From: JAIEPX01 sp963725255
GTDB lineage: Bacteria > Pseudomonadota > Gammaproteobacteria > JAIEPX01
NCBI GenBank assembly: GCA_963725255.1
Contig: CAVRXV010000009.1
Location: forward strand, 1-64,000
Direction: 5' to 3'
Length of the DNA: 64,000 bases
Shown one piece after another: positions 9,833 to 18,486 of the stretch (the first letter of the stretch is position 1; the number at the start of each line of letters is the position of its first letter). The position numbers and the translations under genes were made by a program. Below the pieces are notes generated by a model. It worked only from the letters and a program-made list of their open reading frames with translations, was not told the origin of the DNA and ran no database searches.

Positions 9833-10443
9833 TGCCCAAAGCCCTCTTTGCTTTTATGTAGAAATTCCTCTTCTTCTTTTGTGGAAGTTCGACCCATAAC
9901 TATATTACGATGTGGAAATCGTCCAAATTTTTCAATAATTTCAAAATGACGTAGTGCGTATTCAAAGAAATTATCATAAATAGAGCGAGCTTCAGGAAAA
10001 GATAAATCGACTAACATTTTAAATGCACGTACTGATGTCGCTTGCATCTCTCGATTTTCTGAATGCATAAGAGGCATATAGAAAAATGCTCTCTCTATCA
10101 AACTTAATTCATGATCGTATTGACGTTCAATTCCGCGAATACAAATATCCAAAGCTTTTTGATCTTGTGTAAAAGCCATTGATGATTTTCTAAAGATACT
10201 TCGTGAAAATTGATCAAGAATAATTATTAATGCCAAACTACCTCGAGGTTCCGATTCCCAAGGATCAAATTTTCCAGTAATAGTATCTTCTAGATTTTTT
10301 TTGAATTGATCAACGATTTCTTGATCACCTTCAGGGGTTGCACCAAACCAAATGCGTGTCCTTTCTTTCGTTGGTAATACTGTGCTTTCAATATGACCAA
10401 ACCAAAAATGCAATACATTATCAATCATCTCTTGTTGTTCCAT
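9829..10443 (-). CDS. DUF924 family protein
   Basis: The 204-residue protein begins with VLHFWFG, the hallmark of DUF924, and contains EPRGSLALIIILDQFSRSIF and the C-terminal FGRFPHRN segment of that family. DUF924 proteins are predicted all-alpha, TPR-like cytoplasmic proteins of unknown function. It is the first gene of a tight unit with nagZ (4-base overlap) and hpt. No signal peptide is seen. The family call is firm, the role unknown. Confidence 0.88.
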   Translation of the reverse strand: MEQQEMIDNVLHFWFGHIESTVLPTKERTRIWFGATPEGDQEIVDQFKKNLEDTITGKFDPWESEPRGSLALIIILDQFSRSIFRKSSMAFTQDQKALDICIRGIERQYDHELSLIERAFFYMPLMHSENREMQATSVRAFKMLVDLSFPEARSIYDNFFEYALRHFEIIEKFGRFPHRNIVMGRTSTKEEEEFLHKSKEGFGQ

Positions 10444-10476
10444 AACGCTCTCTCAAAATAGTTCAATTCATCTGTA

Positions 10477-10959
10477 TTAAATAAGTAAAACCTTTGTGCC
10501 AACAACAACACGATCGAATAAATCGATAATGTCGGCACTGTGCATACGCACACATCCATGAGAAGAAGGCCTACCCAATTCTATCTCATCAGGACATCCA
10601 TGAATATAAATGTATCTGCTCAAGGTATCAACCGTTCCACCCAAGTTTTTACCCTCTTCCAGGCCGCTTAACCATAGAATTCGCGTAAGGATCCAATCTC
10701 GTTCTGGATGAGCTTTGGCGAGTTCCTGAGAATAAATTTCACCTGTTGGCTTTCTTCCAACGTAGACTGTTCCCGACGGGTCTTTTTCACCAATTTTTTG
10801 ATGAATGAGATGCCACCCTCTTGGAGTGCACTCACTACCCTCTTCTTCGCCTAGACCTTTTAGGGCCGTTGAAATTGTATACTTTTTCTCTAAACCATCC
10901 TCTGAATGATAACTCAATACCTGAGTCCGAACATTAACGATGATTTTGCTATCATTCAT
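10477..10959 (-). CDS. L,D-transpeptidase (YkuD/ErfK family) without signal peptide
   Basis: The catalytic YkuD domain is clear: HGCPDEIELGRPSSHGCVRM near residues 117-136, with the SHGCxRM cysteine. Such enzymes form 3-3 peptidoglycan cross-links or attach proteins to peptidoglycan in the periplasm. The ATG at 10959 (160 residues) is preferred because GGAG lies eight bases upstream. The alternative ATG 15 bases earlier would contain that GGAG. Neither start gives a signal peptide, so export is not explained by the sequence. It stands alone upstream of the DUF924-nagZ-hpt unit, 33 bases apart and on the same strand. Confidence 0.88.
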   Translation of the reverse strand: MNDSKIIVNVRTQVLSYHSEDGLEKKYTISTALKGLGEEEGSECTPRGWHLIHQKIGEKDPSGTVYVGRKPTGEIYSQELAKAHPERDWILTRILWLSGLEEGKNLGGTVDTLSRYIYIHGCPDEIELGRPSSHGCVRMHSADIIDLFDRVVVGTKVLLI

Positions 10960-11181
10960 ATAAGAATGCTCCATAAAAAATTAAATATAGTAACCTAAAT
11001 AAGGTGCCTCCACTACATACACAAATTAATTATCAATCTCTAACAAGACGACTTCCATTCAATAAGTGTTTTTCAGGATAAGTTGATTCAGTAAACAGGA
11101 AAAATTATAGCGTTAGTAGCACACCAAAATGACTGCTTTAGATAGCACCATTTGCTACCTATACTGGTATCATGTAGAGTA

Positions 11182-11210
11182 TTTACGTTAACAAATAATT
11201 ATGGTATTAT
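11182..11210 (+). promoter_or_regulatory. Putative sigma70 promoter of first tandem paralogue
   Basis: A -35 like TTTACG (11182-11187), a 17-base spacer and a -10 like TATTAT (11205-11210) lie about 38 bases before the ATG at 11248. It was found by eye. Confidence 0.4.
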
Positions 11211-11247
11211 GAAAGTTATACTTAATTAATTGAGGAGTATCAGCATT

Positions 11248-12174
11248 ATGATGCTAAAATTAAGCAGTAAAGAGGTTGCTGATTACGTTGAATTAATAAA
11301 TTCTTATCTGGATAGGAATCCTTGTCTTGATATTACTGACTTCGATGACATCATAAGACTACTCTCTTCACTTGATGGCACTAAAGATTCAGTGGAAGTG
11401 CCTACGCATTTAAGAGACTATATTGAGAATATCCGAGAGCTATTGGAGAGCCCTGAAGATTATGCAAGCAAAGGACACCATCATGTCTTTGTCGAAAAAG
11501 TATCCCAACGAAAAAAAGCAAAAGTTGAAGAACTCAGTGCGCTGTCACGAGAAGAGCGCATGCATTTAATTGCACAATCAAGATTAGACGAGATGGAACG
11601 TCACCTCGGTCAGATCGAATTGCAGCGAAAACAATTACCTCAAGAATTTTTAGAACTGCCTTGCCCTGATTTAATTGGACAATTAACATCGGACCAATTA
11701 GCCGCACTCGATTATTATTATCCACGAGAATTATTAGAAAATGCCAACATATGTCGTCTAGTCGGTTGTGGAAAGTTATCGTTGAATAGACTCCTTCGTG
11801 CTAAACCCTTTGATGCTGATTTTTTACTTGATAATTCGATGCTTAATTTATTGATAAGTGGATTTATTGATGAAGATCTGTTTTATTCATTAAATTATAG
11901 TCAACGTTACACACTCACACAACATACCTTCATATATGAATTAATGAGATCTGGTGCTTTAACATTAGAAACAGTCATTAGCTGCGAAAGTGGTGTACTA
12001 AATTCAACTATTATTGCCTGCTGTATTAAATTGAATATCATCACCATCGATGAAGCGTTGAAGATTCCTATTACCAGATTAAGTAAACTAGAGCGAAATC
12101 AAGATAAAATTCTTAACAGGGAAATGACTGTTTCTGAAGCCCTTAATCAAGGGCCTATTTTTAGATACATTTAA
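11248..12174 (+). CDS. Unknown protein, tandem paralogue 1
   Basis: The 308-residue protein has no domain I recognise. It is soluble-looking and mostly helical, with a charged middle (VSQRKKAKVEELSALSREER) and no signal peptide or membrane segment. The ATG at 11248 is used because GAGGAG lies about ten bases upstream; the in-frame TTG at 11230 overlaps that site. It is followed 140 bases later by a second copy. The first 170 or so residues of the two proteins are almost identical, while the last 130 differ at many positions. Each copy has its own upstream region. An effector or antigen-like role is possible but not shown. Confidence 0.75.
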   Translation: MMLKLSSKEVADYVELINSYLDRNPCLDITDFDDIIRLLSSLDGTKDSVEVPTHLRDYIENIRELLESPEDYASKGHHHVFVEKVSQRKKAKVEELSALSREERMHLIAQSRLDEMERHLGQIELQRKQLPQEFLELPCPDLIGQLTSDQLAALDYYYPRELLENANICRLVGCGKLSLNRLLRAKPFDADFLLDNSMLNLLISGFIDEDLFYSLNYSQRYTLTQHTFIYELMRSGALTLETVISCESGVLNSTIIACCIKLNIITIDEALKIPITRLSKLERNQDKILNREMTVSEALNQGPIFRYI

Positions 12175-12263
12175 TAAGCAACATCCCCCTTTTCCTTTGA
12201 ACTGTCATCGTTTCCATTTATCATTAGGTCTTCAAATACAGATAAGCATAGATAATCGCTTAT

Positions 12264-12293
12264 TTGAAAGTATAGTAATATAGCAGTTATAGT
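12264..12293 (+). promoter_or_regulatory. Putative sigma70 promoter of second tandem paralogue
   Basis: TTGAAA (12264-12269), an 18-base spacer and TATAGT (12288-12293) precede the ATG at 12315. It differs from the promoter of the first copy, so the two copies may be expressed differently. Confidence 0.45.
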
Positions 12294-12314
12294 TATTTAA
12301 TCAGGAGGATCAGC

Positions 12315-13241
12315 ATGATGATGCTAAAATTAAGCAGTAAAGAAGTTGCTGATTACGTTGAATTAATAAATTCCTATCTGGATAGGAATCCGTGTCTTGA
12401 TGTTAGTGATTTCGATGACATCATAAGGCTACTCTCTTCACTTGATGGCACTAAAGATTCCGTGGAAGTGCCTGAGCATTTAAGAGACTATATTGAGAAT
12501 ATCCGAGAGCTATTGGAGAGCCCTGAAGATTATGCAAGCAAAGGACACCACCATGTCTTTGTCGAAAAAGTATCCCAACGAAAAAAAGCAAAAGTTGAAG
12601 AACTCAGTGCGCTGTCACGAGAAGAGCGCATGCATTTAATTGCACAATCAAGATTAGACGAGATGGAACGTCACCTCGGTCAGATCGAATTGCAGCGAAA
12701 ACAATTACCTCAAGAATTTTTAGAACTGCCTTGCCCTGATTTAATTGGACAATTAACATCGGACCAATTAGCCACACTCGATTATTATCCGCGAAAATTA
12801 TTAGAAAATGCCAACATATGTCGTCTAGTCGGCTGTGGGAAGTTATCGTTGGATAGACTCCTTCATGCTAAGCCCTTTGATGCTAAATTTTTGCTTGATA
12901 ATGCACTAGTTAATTTACTGATAAGCGGATTAATTGATGAGTGTCAGTTTTATTCATTTGATTATAGACAACGATCTATACTCACAGAGGATAACTTCAT
13001 ATTTGAATTAATGAGATCTGGGGCAATAACATTCGAAAAAGCCATTAGTTCCGAAAGTAGTGTACTAAATTCAACTATTATTGCCTGCTGTATTAAATTG
13101 AATATCATCACCATCGATGAAGCACTAGAACTTACCCCTCTCATGGTTTGTTATTTAAAAGATAATCAAGATAAAGTCATCAATAGAGAGATGACTGTTT
13201 CTGAAGCCATTAACCAGAGACCAATTTTTAGATACATTTAG
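12315..13241 (+). CDS. Unknown protein, tandem paralogue 2
   Basis: This 308-residue protein is a duplicate of the preceding gene. Relative to copy 1, its bases 12480-12770 differ at about one position. From about 12850 onward substitutions are frequent and change protein sequence, although the last residues (RPIFRYI versus GPIFRYI) again agree. The start ATG follows AGGAGG by six bases and opens three consecutive ATG codons. No domain is recognised and there is no signal peptide. The uneven divergence suggests recent gene conversion of the 5' half rather than a single simple duplication. Confidence 0.75.
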   Translation: MMMLKLSSKEVADYVELINSYLDRNPCLDVSDFDDIIRLLSSLDGTKDSVEVPEHLRDYIENIRELLESPEDYASKGHHHVFVEKVSQRKKAKVEELSALSREERMHLIAQSRLDEMERHLGQIELQRKQLPQEFLELPCPDLIGQLTSDQLATLDYYPRKLLENANICRLVGCGKLSLDRLLHAKPFDAKFLLDNALVNLLISGLIDECQFYSFDYRQRSILTEDNFIFELMRSGAITFEKAISSESSVLNSTIIACCIKLNIITIDEALELTPLMVCYLKDNQDKVINREMTVSEAINQRPIFRYI

Positions 13242-13284
13242 CAATCAGCATCCCGCTCTTACACAGGGTTGAGAACCCTTCAAT

Positions 13285-13315
13285 TTGTCATGAGCCACTC
13301 AAATTATGCTATAAT
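13285..13315 (+). promoter_or_regulatory. Putative promoter of RAP-like gene
   Basis: TTGTCA (13285-13290) and a consensus TATAAT (13310-13315) are separated by 19 bases, slightly long. The coding start is at 13388. Confidence 0.35.
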
Positions 13316-13387
13316 ATACATAGATAACCTATAAAATTAGTTTTCAATAAGTATTAGGTAACGCCAAGTATATTGAGAGAGACTGTT

Positions 13388-15163
13388 ATGAAGCACGTGG
13401 TTAAAGAGAAGTTGGAAAGCCCTGATGAGAAAATAAATACTGCAATCCTGACACTGAGCGCAGATGACCAAACTGACTCAAACCGTGTTATTCGATTGGT
13501 TTCTGTTGTCAATGGCCTGGTAGGTAATCAAAGGATAACTGTAGATAGTCGTTTATTTGAAAGTTGCGCAATACGAATTCGATATGCGTTGCGTGAATTG
13601 TATGGGCAATCCGCTCAAAATCTTAATCAGGAAACATACCAGTCGTTTAAGCAGGTATGCGGGGTCGCGACGACATTCGTATCATGTTTCGAGCAATCAC
13701 AGTCTATTCAAGAAGAATATTTTAAAACTCTTAGCTTAGCCAATGAAAGACTTGTTAGACTTGCCAAACATGTCATCAATGATAATAAATCTACTATTCA
13801 GTCTAAAGGTGATTCAGAGGAACAAAAGCGTATTCAAATGGATGCGTATGTGGAGCTGGTATCATCAACGCCAATAGCAACTCAGAAAAGACAATTTGTT
13901 CGAATGGCTATTGATGATGCAATGAATTTTAATACAGATAATGCTTCATTGGATTCTGCGGAATTTTTTGGTATGGTGCATGATATCAGCAAATTATTGT
14001 CAGCTATAGGAACGAATGGATTTGAGACGATAGCACAAGATTACTGTCGTAGTATTCGGGATCGTTTGGCGAACGATTTCGTGCAGCTCACTCGCAGCAG
14101 TGATGTGGATTCATATCAATCATTTCTAAGAAACTGCCAATCAGCAATTGAATTTCTATTGCTATCCAGAATAAAACAATCGGATCATGCGAATCAAATT
14201 ATTAACAAATTTAACGATTTCGTGAATACAGAAGACATTCACAGGAAATTTCATGAATTAATCAAGCGACAATTCGGCGGGAATGCAAAAAATATTGCCA
14301 TGAAAACATTGGAACATTTTTCCATGGCACTACAAGATCTTTGCATCCTTTACAAGGGAAGAGATGTCCGTCTAGTAGATTCGGTAATTAATCAGTGTGC
14401 CACAACTGTGCAAGCAGTTGACCTAAGGAACACGGACATTGAGCGTAAAAATCCTAAGGAAATACGCTGGCTCAAGAAATTTGATCAGGTCGTACTTTAT
14501 CAAGAATCACAACATAAGGGTGTGAGACCTCTCCCGCCTATTCTCCAAAACTTGTGCACTGCCGCGCAAACTGTCTTAAGACTTGAGAATGCTCCAACAT
14601 TATCAAATCCACAGCGCATATTGACTGAAAATTTTCAGAGTGGTTGCAGAGCATATAATGATTCGGTTGACGCTTTAAAAAAATCAAGATTAGAAGTACT
14701 CAGTGAACATTTGCTTGAATATGGAATTCGACTAGATATTGTAATAAGAACTCTAGATCATAAACTCGCCTATCTTGTTGAAGTTGATGGACCGCAACAT
14801 TTTGACGCCTTAGGTAAATTGAGACGGCGGGATGAATTTACCTTAGAAGCAGCTACTCAAGAATTACTGAAACTTGGATATTTAGTTAATACCCTACGTG
14901 TAAAATCTGGAAACGTTAATTCTATCCCAGTTAATGAGCAATCTATTAACAGTGAGATTATGAGCGCTTATCCACATCAGATTCAGAAACCTCGAGAAAG
15001 CGAAGCCAAAGAATCAAAGACTGAGAAACAGCCGCGAGGTGATGCTACAGCACCAGGTACGAAGATAAGGGGTATGCTAGATGCTAGTAGTGTTCATAAG
15101 AAATCGAAGAGTGCTGAGACTCACTCGGACCCTAAATCAAGTAATACGTTCGAACACAAGTAA
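13388..15163 (+). CDS. Large protein with C-terminal RAP-like domain
   Basis: The 591-residue protein (ATG at 13388, GAGAGA seven bases upstream) has a long helical N-terminal part with no recognised family. Near residues 455-520 it carries a segment resembling the RAP domain, a PD-(D/E)XK-like fold first noted in apicomplexan and mitochondrial RNA-binding proteins. The key pattern is RLDIVIR...LAYLVEVDGPQHF, followed about 30 residues later by LLKLGYLVNTLRV. The last 70 residues are polar and low-complexity (KESKTEKQPRGDATAPG). An RNA-binding or host-directed role is inference. A DUF559-like nuclease-fold relation is the main alternative. Confidence 0.6.
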   Translation: MKHVVKEKLESPDEKINTAILTLSADDQTDSNRVIRLVSVVNGLVGNQRITVDSRLFESCAIRIRYALRELYGQSAQNLNQETYQSFKQVCGVATTFVSCFEQSQSIQEEYFKTLSLANERLVRLAKHVINDNKSTIQSKGDSEEQKRIQMDAYVELVSSTPIATQKRQFVRMAIDDAMNFNTDNASLDSAEFFGMVHDISKLLSAIGTNGFETIAQDYCRSIRDRLANDFVQLTRSSDVDSYQSFLRNCQSAIEFLLLSRIKQSDHANQIINKFNDFVNTEDIHRKFHELIKRQFGGNAKNIAMKTLEHFSMALQDLCILYKGRDVRLVDSVINQCATTVQAVDLRNTDIERKNPKEIRWLKKFDQVVLYQESQHKGVRPLPPILQNLCTAAQTVLRLENAPTLSNPQRILTENFQSGCRAYNDSVDALKKSRLEVLSEHLLEYGIRLDIVIRTLDHKLAYLVEVDGPQHFDALGKLRRRDEFTLEAATQELLKLGYLVNTLRVKSGNVNSIPVNEQSINSEIMSAYPHQIQKPRESEAKESKTEKQPRGDATAPGTKIRGMLDASSVHKKSKSAETHSDPKSSNTFEHK

Positions 15164-15314
15164 AAAAATATCGTCTTGTAGTACTGGTTGTGTATCTATG
15201 AATGCTTTTAGAGCTTCTTGCATTTTTTCAGCTGCCTTCCAAAGTAATCCTTTAATATATCCAAGGCGTTCTATGTACCTATGAATTTTAAACATAAATT
15301 CGACTGCAATTTAC

Positions 15315-15344
15315 TTGCATCTAACCAATTCAAAACGGTACAAT
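15315..15344 (+). promoter_or_regulatory. Putative promoter of cydPABX
   Basis: TTGCAT (15315-15320), an 18-base spacer and TACAAT (15339-15344) lie 30 bases before the GTG of cydP. Confidence 0.4.
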
Positions 15345-15374
15345 CAGCAATGTAATGAAGTTTAGGGTGATTTA

Positions 15375-15560
15375 GTGAGTAACCGTTTAAGTCATTTACG
15401 CTGGGAAATTATTGCGGCACTAGTGCTAAAGGTGGCGTTATTGTGGTTACTCTGGAAATTATGTTTTTCACATTCATTAGCCCATTCTGTTAACAGTCAG
15501 ACAACTACCCAACATTTGTTATTAACCAATAATCATAAAGGTGATCATGATGGCTCTTGA
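15375..15560 (+). CDS. cydP: Cytochrome oxidase putative small subunit CydP
   Basis: The 61-residue protein starts with GTG and has one membrane helix (IIAALVLKVALLWLLWKLCF). The RWEI...LALKV..L.LLW pattern before the helix is typical of CydP, a small protein encoded just upstream of cydA in many proteobacteria and thought to assist cytochrome bd. Its end overlaps the beginning of cydA by about 11 bases, so the two are very likely co-translated. The exact role of CydP is not established. Confidence 0.75.
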   Translation: MSNRLSHLRWEIIAALVLKVALLWLLWKLCFSHSLAHSVNSQTTTQHLLLTNNHKGDHDGS

Positions 15561-17163
15561 TATTGTAATGTTATCTCGTTTGCAATTTGCCACAACGGCA
15601 ATGTACCACTTTATTTTTGTGCCTCTCACGCTAGGATTATCAGTCTTATTAGGAATCATGGAAACTGTTTACGTGATGACTAATCGCGAAGTTTGGAGAG
15701 ATATGACAAAATTTTGGGGCGCACTTTTTGGCATTAATTTTGCCATGGGAGTCGCCACGGGTGTCACCATGGAATTTCAATTTGGCACAAATTGGGCCTA
15801 TTATTCACACTATGTAGGCGATATTTTTGGTTCGTTACTCGCTATCGAAGGACTTATGGCCTTCTTTTTAGAAGCCACTTTCGTCGGATTATTCTTTTTC
15901 GGTTGGAATCGCTTATCAAAAGTACAACATCTTATAGTCACTTGGCTGGTGGCATTAGGTTCAAGTTTATCTGCACTATGGATTTTAATTGCGAATGCTT
16001 GGATGCAACATCCCGTAGGTTCGAAATTTAATTTTGAAACTATGCGAATGGAAATTACTGATTTTTCCGCAGTATTTTTTAATCCCGTTGCACAAGCGAA
16101 ATTTGTTCATACCATCAGCGCTGGTTACGTTACTGGTGCAATGTTCGTGATGTCGATCAGCGCGTATTATTTACTTCGAAAACGTAATACTGAATTTGCA
16201 AAACGATCAATGACTGTCGCAGCCTCTTTTGGATTAGCCACCGCACTTTCAGTCGTCGTACTTGGCGATGAAAGTGGTTATTTCGCTACAGCTCATCAAC
16301 ATATGAAAGTCGCTGCCATGGAAGCAATGTGGCATACCGAACCAGCCCCTGCATCTTTAACCTTGTTCGGAATTCCTGATATCAATTCACAAAAAACACT
16401 TTATAAAATTGAAATACCTTATATGTTAGGACTCATTGCCACTCGCTCAATTAATGAACAACTTCCGGGCATTGTTGAGCTCGTAGAAGCGTCAAAGCCT
16501 AGAATTGCTAATGGTATGAAAGCCTACGCTGCTCTCGATACGCTTCAAAAAGATCCTACAAATTCTGAAGCGAAAAAAATATTAGAAGATAATTCAATTG
16601 ATTTAGGATATGGCCTATTATTGAAAAAATTCATCGATGACCCCTCTAAAGCAAGCAAAGAAGAAATTGATAAAGCTGCATGGTCAACTGTACCCAATGT
16701 ACTACCGATTTTTTTCTCATTTCGATTAATGGTTGCTTGTGGATTCTTCTTTATATTATTTTTTGGTTATGGTTTTTATTTAACCACTCGTCGTCAAATC
16801 ACTTCTGTTCGTTGGTATCACAGACTCGCTTTGTATTCGCTACCCTTACCTTGGATTGCCAGTGAATTAGGTTGGTTTATTGCTGAAAATGGTCGTCAGC
16901 CCTGGGTGATTGAAGGTGTATTACCTACTTTCATGGGAACATCATCAGTCACTACTCAGCAACTCTGGACTTCGCTTTCCGGATTTATCGTATTTTATTC
17001 CCTCTTAGCCATCGTTGAATTTTATTTGATGGTGAAATACATTAAATTGGGGCCTGAAGGCATGAACTATAACAGCATTGCCAATCAAAACACCCTATCA
17101 GTCAAAAGGATCAGATTATGTTTGATTACGCAACGTTACGAGTCATTTGGTGGGTTCTTTTAG
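15550..17163 (+). CDS. cydA: Cytochrome bd ubiquinol oxidase subunit I
   Basis: CydA binds hemes b558, b595 and d, and oxidises ubiquinol in the inner membrane. The product (537 residues from ATG 15550; AAGGTGA upstream) begins MALDIVMLSRLQFATTAMYHF with the conserved heme-ligand histidine, and has WGALFGINFAMGVATG and the Q-loop/GRQPWVIEGVLPT motif typical of the family. Many membrane helices are visible. Oddly, the reading frame runs 46 bases into cydB, giving a C-terminal tail (ITQRYESFGGFF) that is simply the cydB start read in another frame. Family members usually end before cydB, so an indel near 17,100 or a genuine overlap are both possible. Confidence 0.95.
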   Translation: MALDIVMLSRLQFATTAMYHFIFVPLTLGLSVLLGIMETVYVMTNREVWRDMTKFWGALFGINFAMGVATGVTMEFQFGTNWAYYSHYVGDIFGSLLAIEGLMAFFLEATFVGLFFFGWNRLSKVQHLIVTWLVALGSSLSALWILIANAWMQHPVGSKFNFETMRMEITDFSAVFFNPVAQAKFVHTISAGYVTGAMFVMSISAYYLLRKRNTEFAKRSMTVAASFGLATALSVVVLGDESGYFATAHQHMKVAAMEAMWHTEPAPASLTLFGIPDINSQKTLYKIEIPYMLGLIATRSINEQLPGIVELVEASKPRIANGMKAYAALDTLQKDPTNSEAKKILEDNSIDLGYGLLLKKFIDDPSKASKEEIDKAAWSTVPNVLPIFFSFRLMVACGFFFILFFGYGFYLTTRRQITSVRWYHRLALYSLPLPWIASELGWFIAENGRQPWVIEGVLPTFMGTSSVTTQQLWTSLSGFIVFYSLLAIVEFYLMVKYIKLGPEGMNYNSIANQNTLSVKRIRLCLITQRYESFGGFF

Positions 17164-18254
17164 GGCTACTCCTAATCGGTTTTGCGATCATGGACGGCTA
17201 TGATTTAGGTTCTGCCTTATTAATTCCATTTGTTGGAAGAAACGATGATGAAAGACGTGTGATCATTAATACTTTCGGACCTGTTTGGGAAGGTAATCAA
17301 GTTTGGTTTATCTTAGGCGGCGGTGCAATTTTTGCGGCGTGGCCAACACTATACGCGGTATCATTTTCTGGATTTTATCTCGCCATGTTTCTTTTGCTGT
17401 GCACTTTTATTATTCGACCAGTAGCAATAAAATATCGTTCCAAAATGCCACAAAAAATCTGGCGCAACACATGGGATGGTTTGCTCTCAGGCGCGGCATT
17501 TGCTGGCGCATTAATTTTTGGTGTTGCTGTAGGTAATGTGTTACAAGGAGTACCGTTTCATTTTACTCCCGATATGCGTGTGTTCTACACCGGTACTTTT
17601 TGGCAATTATTAAATCCTTTCGCACTTTTATGCGGGCTTCTCAGTGTTGCCATGATCATTATGCAAGGTGGTTATTATCTCTCTACAAAAACAGAAGCTG
17701 CGCTTCGAAATCGTGCCCTCTTTAGTGCACGTTTAATGTCACTCCTTGTTATCTTATTATTTGCAGCCGGCGGATTTTGGGTTTCACATTTGGATGGTTA
17801 TACCATCATCACGAGTTTAGGAACTGAAGGACCTTCAAATCCCCTACATAAGGTAGTGGAATTACAACACGGAGCCTGGTTGAAAAATTACTCAACACTA
17901 CCATGGACTTTACTGGCACCGATGTTAGGATTTACTGGCGCATTACTCGCCATGCTTTTATCAGGATTATGGCGAAGTAAATTATCCATGGTTTTTAGCA
18001 GCCTGAGTATTTTTGGAATTATTTCCACGGTCGGTGTTAGCATGTTTCCAATTATATTACCGTCTTCAAGTACTCCATCGGTAAGTTTAGCGGTTTGGGA
18101 TTCATCCTCTAGCCAGTTCACATTAACGCTCATGCTTGGTGCAACACTTGTATTTCTTCCCATCATTCTTCTCTATACATCTTGGCTTATAAGAGTGATG
18201 CGTGGTCCTATCACGGTAGAGGAAATTCAGGGTAATGATAAGACAATGTATTAA
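17118..18254 (+). CDS. cydB: Cytochrome bd ubiquinol oxidase subunit II
   Basis: CydB is the structural partner of CydA. The 378-residue product begins MFDYATLRVIWWVLLGLLL and shows GFAIMDGYDLG and FGPVWEGNQVWFILGGGAIFAAWP, both diagnostic. About eight membrane helices are visible and the length equals E. coli CydB (379). It is translated from within the end of cydA (46-base overlap) and is followed 17 bases later by cydX. Confidence 0.97.
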   Translation: MFDYATLRVIWWVLLGLLLIGFAIMDGYDLGSALLIPFVGRNDDERRVIINTFGPVWEGNQVWFILGGGAIFAAWPTLYAVSFSGFYLAMFLLLCTFIIRPVAIKYRSKMPQKIWRNTWDGLLSGAAFAGALIFGVAVGNVLQGVPFHFTPDMRVFYTGTFWQLLNPFALLCGLLSVAMIIMQGGYYLSTKTEAALRNRALFSARLMSLLVILLFAAGGFWVSHLDGYTIITSLGTEGPSNPLHKVVELQHGAWLKNYSTLPWTLLAPMLGFTGALLAMLLSGLWRSKLSMVFSSLSIFGIISTVGVSMFPIILPSSSTPSVSLAVWDSSSSQFTLTLMLGATLVFLPIILLYTSWLIRVMRGPITVEEIQGNDKTMY

Positions 18255-18271
18255 TTCTGGAGTAAACAATT

Positions 18272-18370
18272 ATGTGGTATTTTAGTTGGATTTTAGGACT
18301 TGGATTTGCTTGCAGTTTTTCTATCTTTAACGCAATGTGGCTTGAATTGCGTCATGATGAGAAAAAATAG
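18272..18370 (+). CDS. cydX: Cytochrome bd small subunit CydX
   Basis: A 32-codon gene reads MWYFSWILGLGFACSFSIFN..., with one membrane helix ending in AMWLEL and a charged tail. The start MWYF(S/A)WILG, the central helix and the position right after cydB are characteristic of CydX (YbgT family), which stabilises the heme d site of cytochrome bd-I. A GGAG site lies ten bases before the ATG. The gene is too short for ordinary ORF calling. Confidence 0.93.
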   Translation: MWYFSWILGLGFACSFSIFNAMWLELRHDEKK

Positions 18371-18375
18371 TAAAT

Positions 18376-18467
18376 GGGGTCAAGTCTAAGATTGCTACAT
18401 TCTTTATTTGAAGAATAAGGTTAGTACTTTTACTTTATAAGAATGTAGCAATCTTAGACTTGACCCC
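18376..18467. repeat. 92-bp inverted-repeat element (29-bp perfect arms)
   Basis: The arms 18376-18404 and 18439-18467 are perfect reverse complements (outer end GGGGTCAAGTCTAAG) around a 34-base AT-rich centre. It begins six bases after the cydX stop and ends 19 bases before the next start. It resembles a REP/MITE-type palindrome. The transcript would form a long hairpin, which could also limit read-through from cydPABX or protect its 3' end. There is no T-tract directly after the arm, so it is not a standard intrinsic terminator. Confidence 0.85.
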
Positions 18468-18486
18468 TATTAAAAAGGAATTGATT

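Larger units (their letters stand above)
11248..13241 (+). repeat. Tandem direct gene duplication (about 1.07 kb period)
   Basis: Bases from 11248 and from 12318 align with a constant offset of 1070 until one codon-sized gap near 11713/12783. The first about 520 bases are nearly identical, the last about 400 clearly diverged. Such a direct repeat can recombine, so copy number may vary between isolates. Confidence 0.85.

Noticed and set aside
10975..11181. Possible regulatory RNA or gene between the L,D-transpeptidase and the tandem paralogues
   Set aside because: No convincing frame, hairpin or conserved motif could be seen.
12962..13144. Antisense open frames within the tandem paralogues and in many large genes
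   Set aside because: They are shadows of well-supported genes, with no start signals or recognisable proteins.
15140..15295. 53-codon frame on the minus strand (MFKIHRYIERLGY...) after the RAP-like gene
   Set aside because: No ribosome site, overlap with the end of the larger gene and no recognised family; nothing else clear is seen in 15164-15374 apart from the cyd promoter.
18376..18467. Standard intrinsic terminator for the cyd operon
   Set aside because: The arms are far longer than usual and no T-run follows, so it is listed as a repeat.
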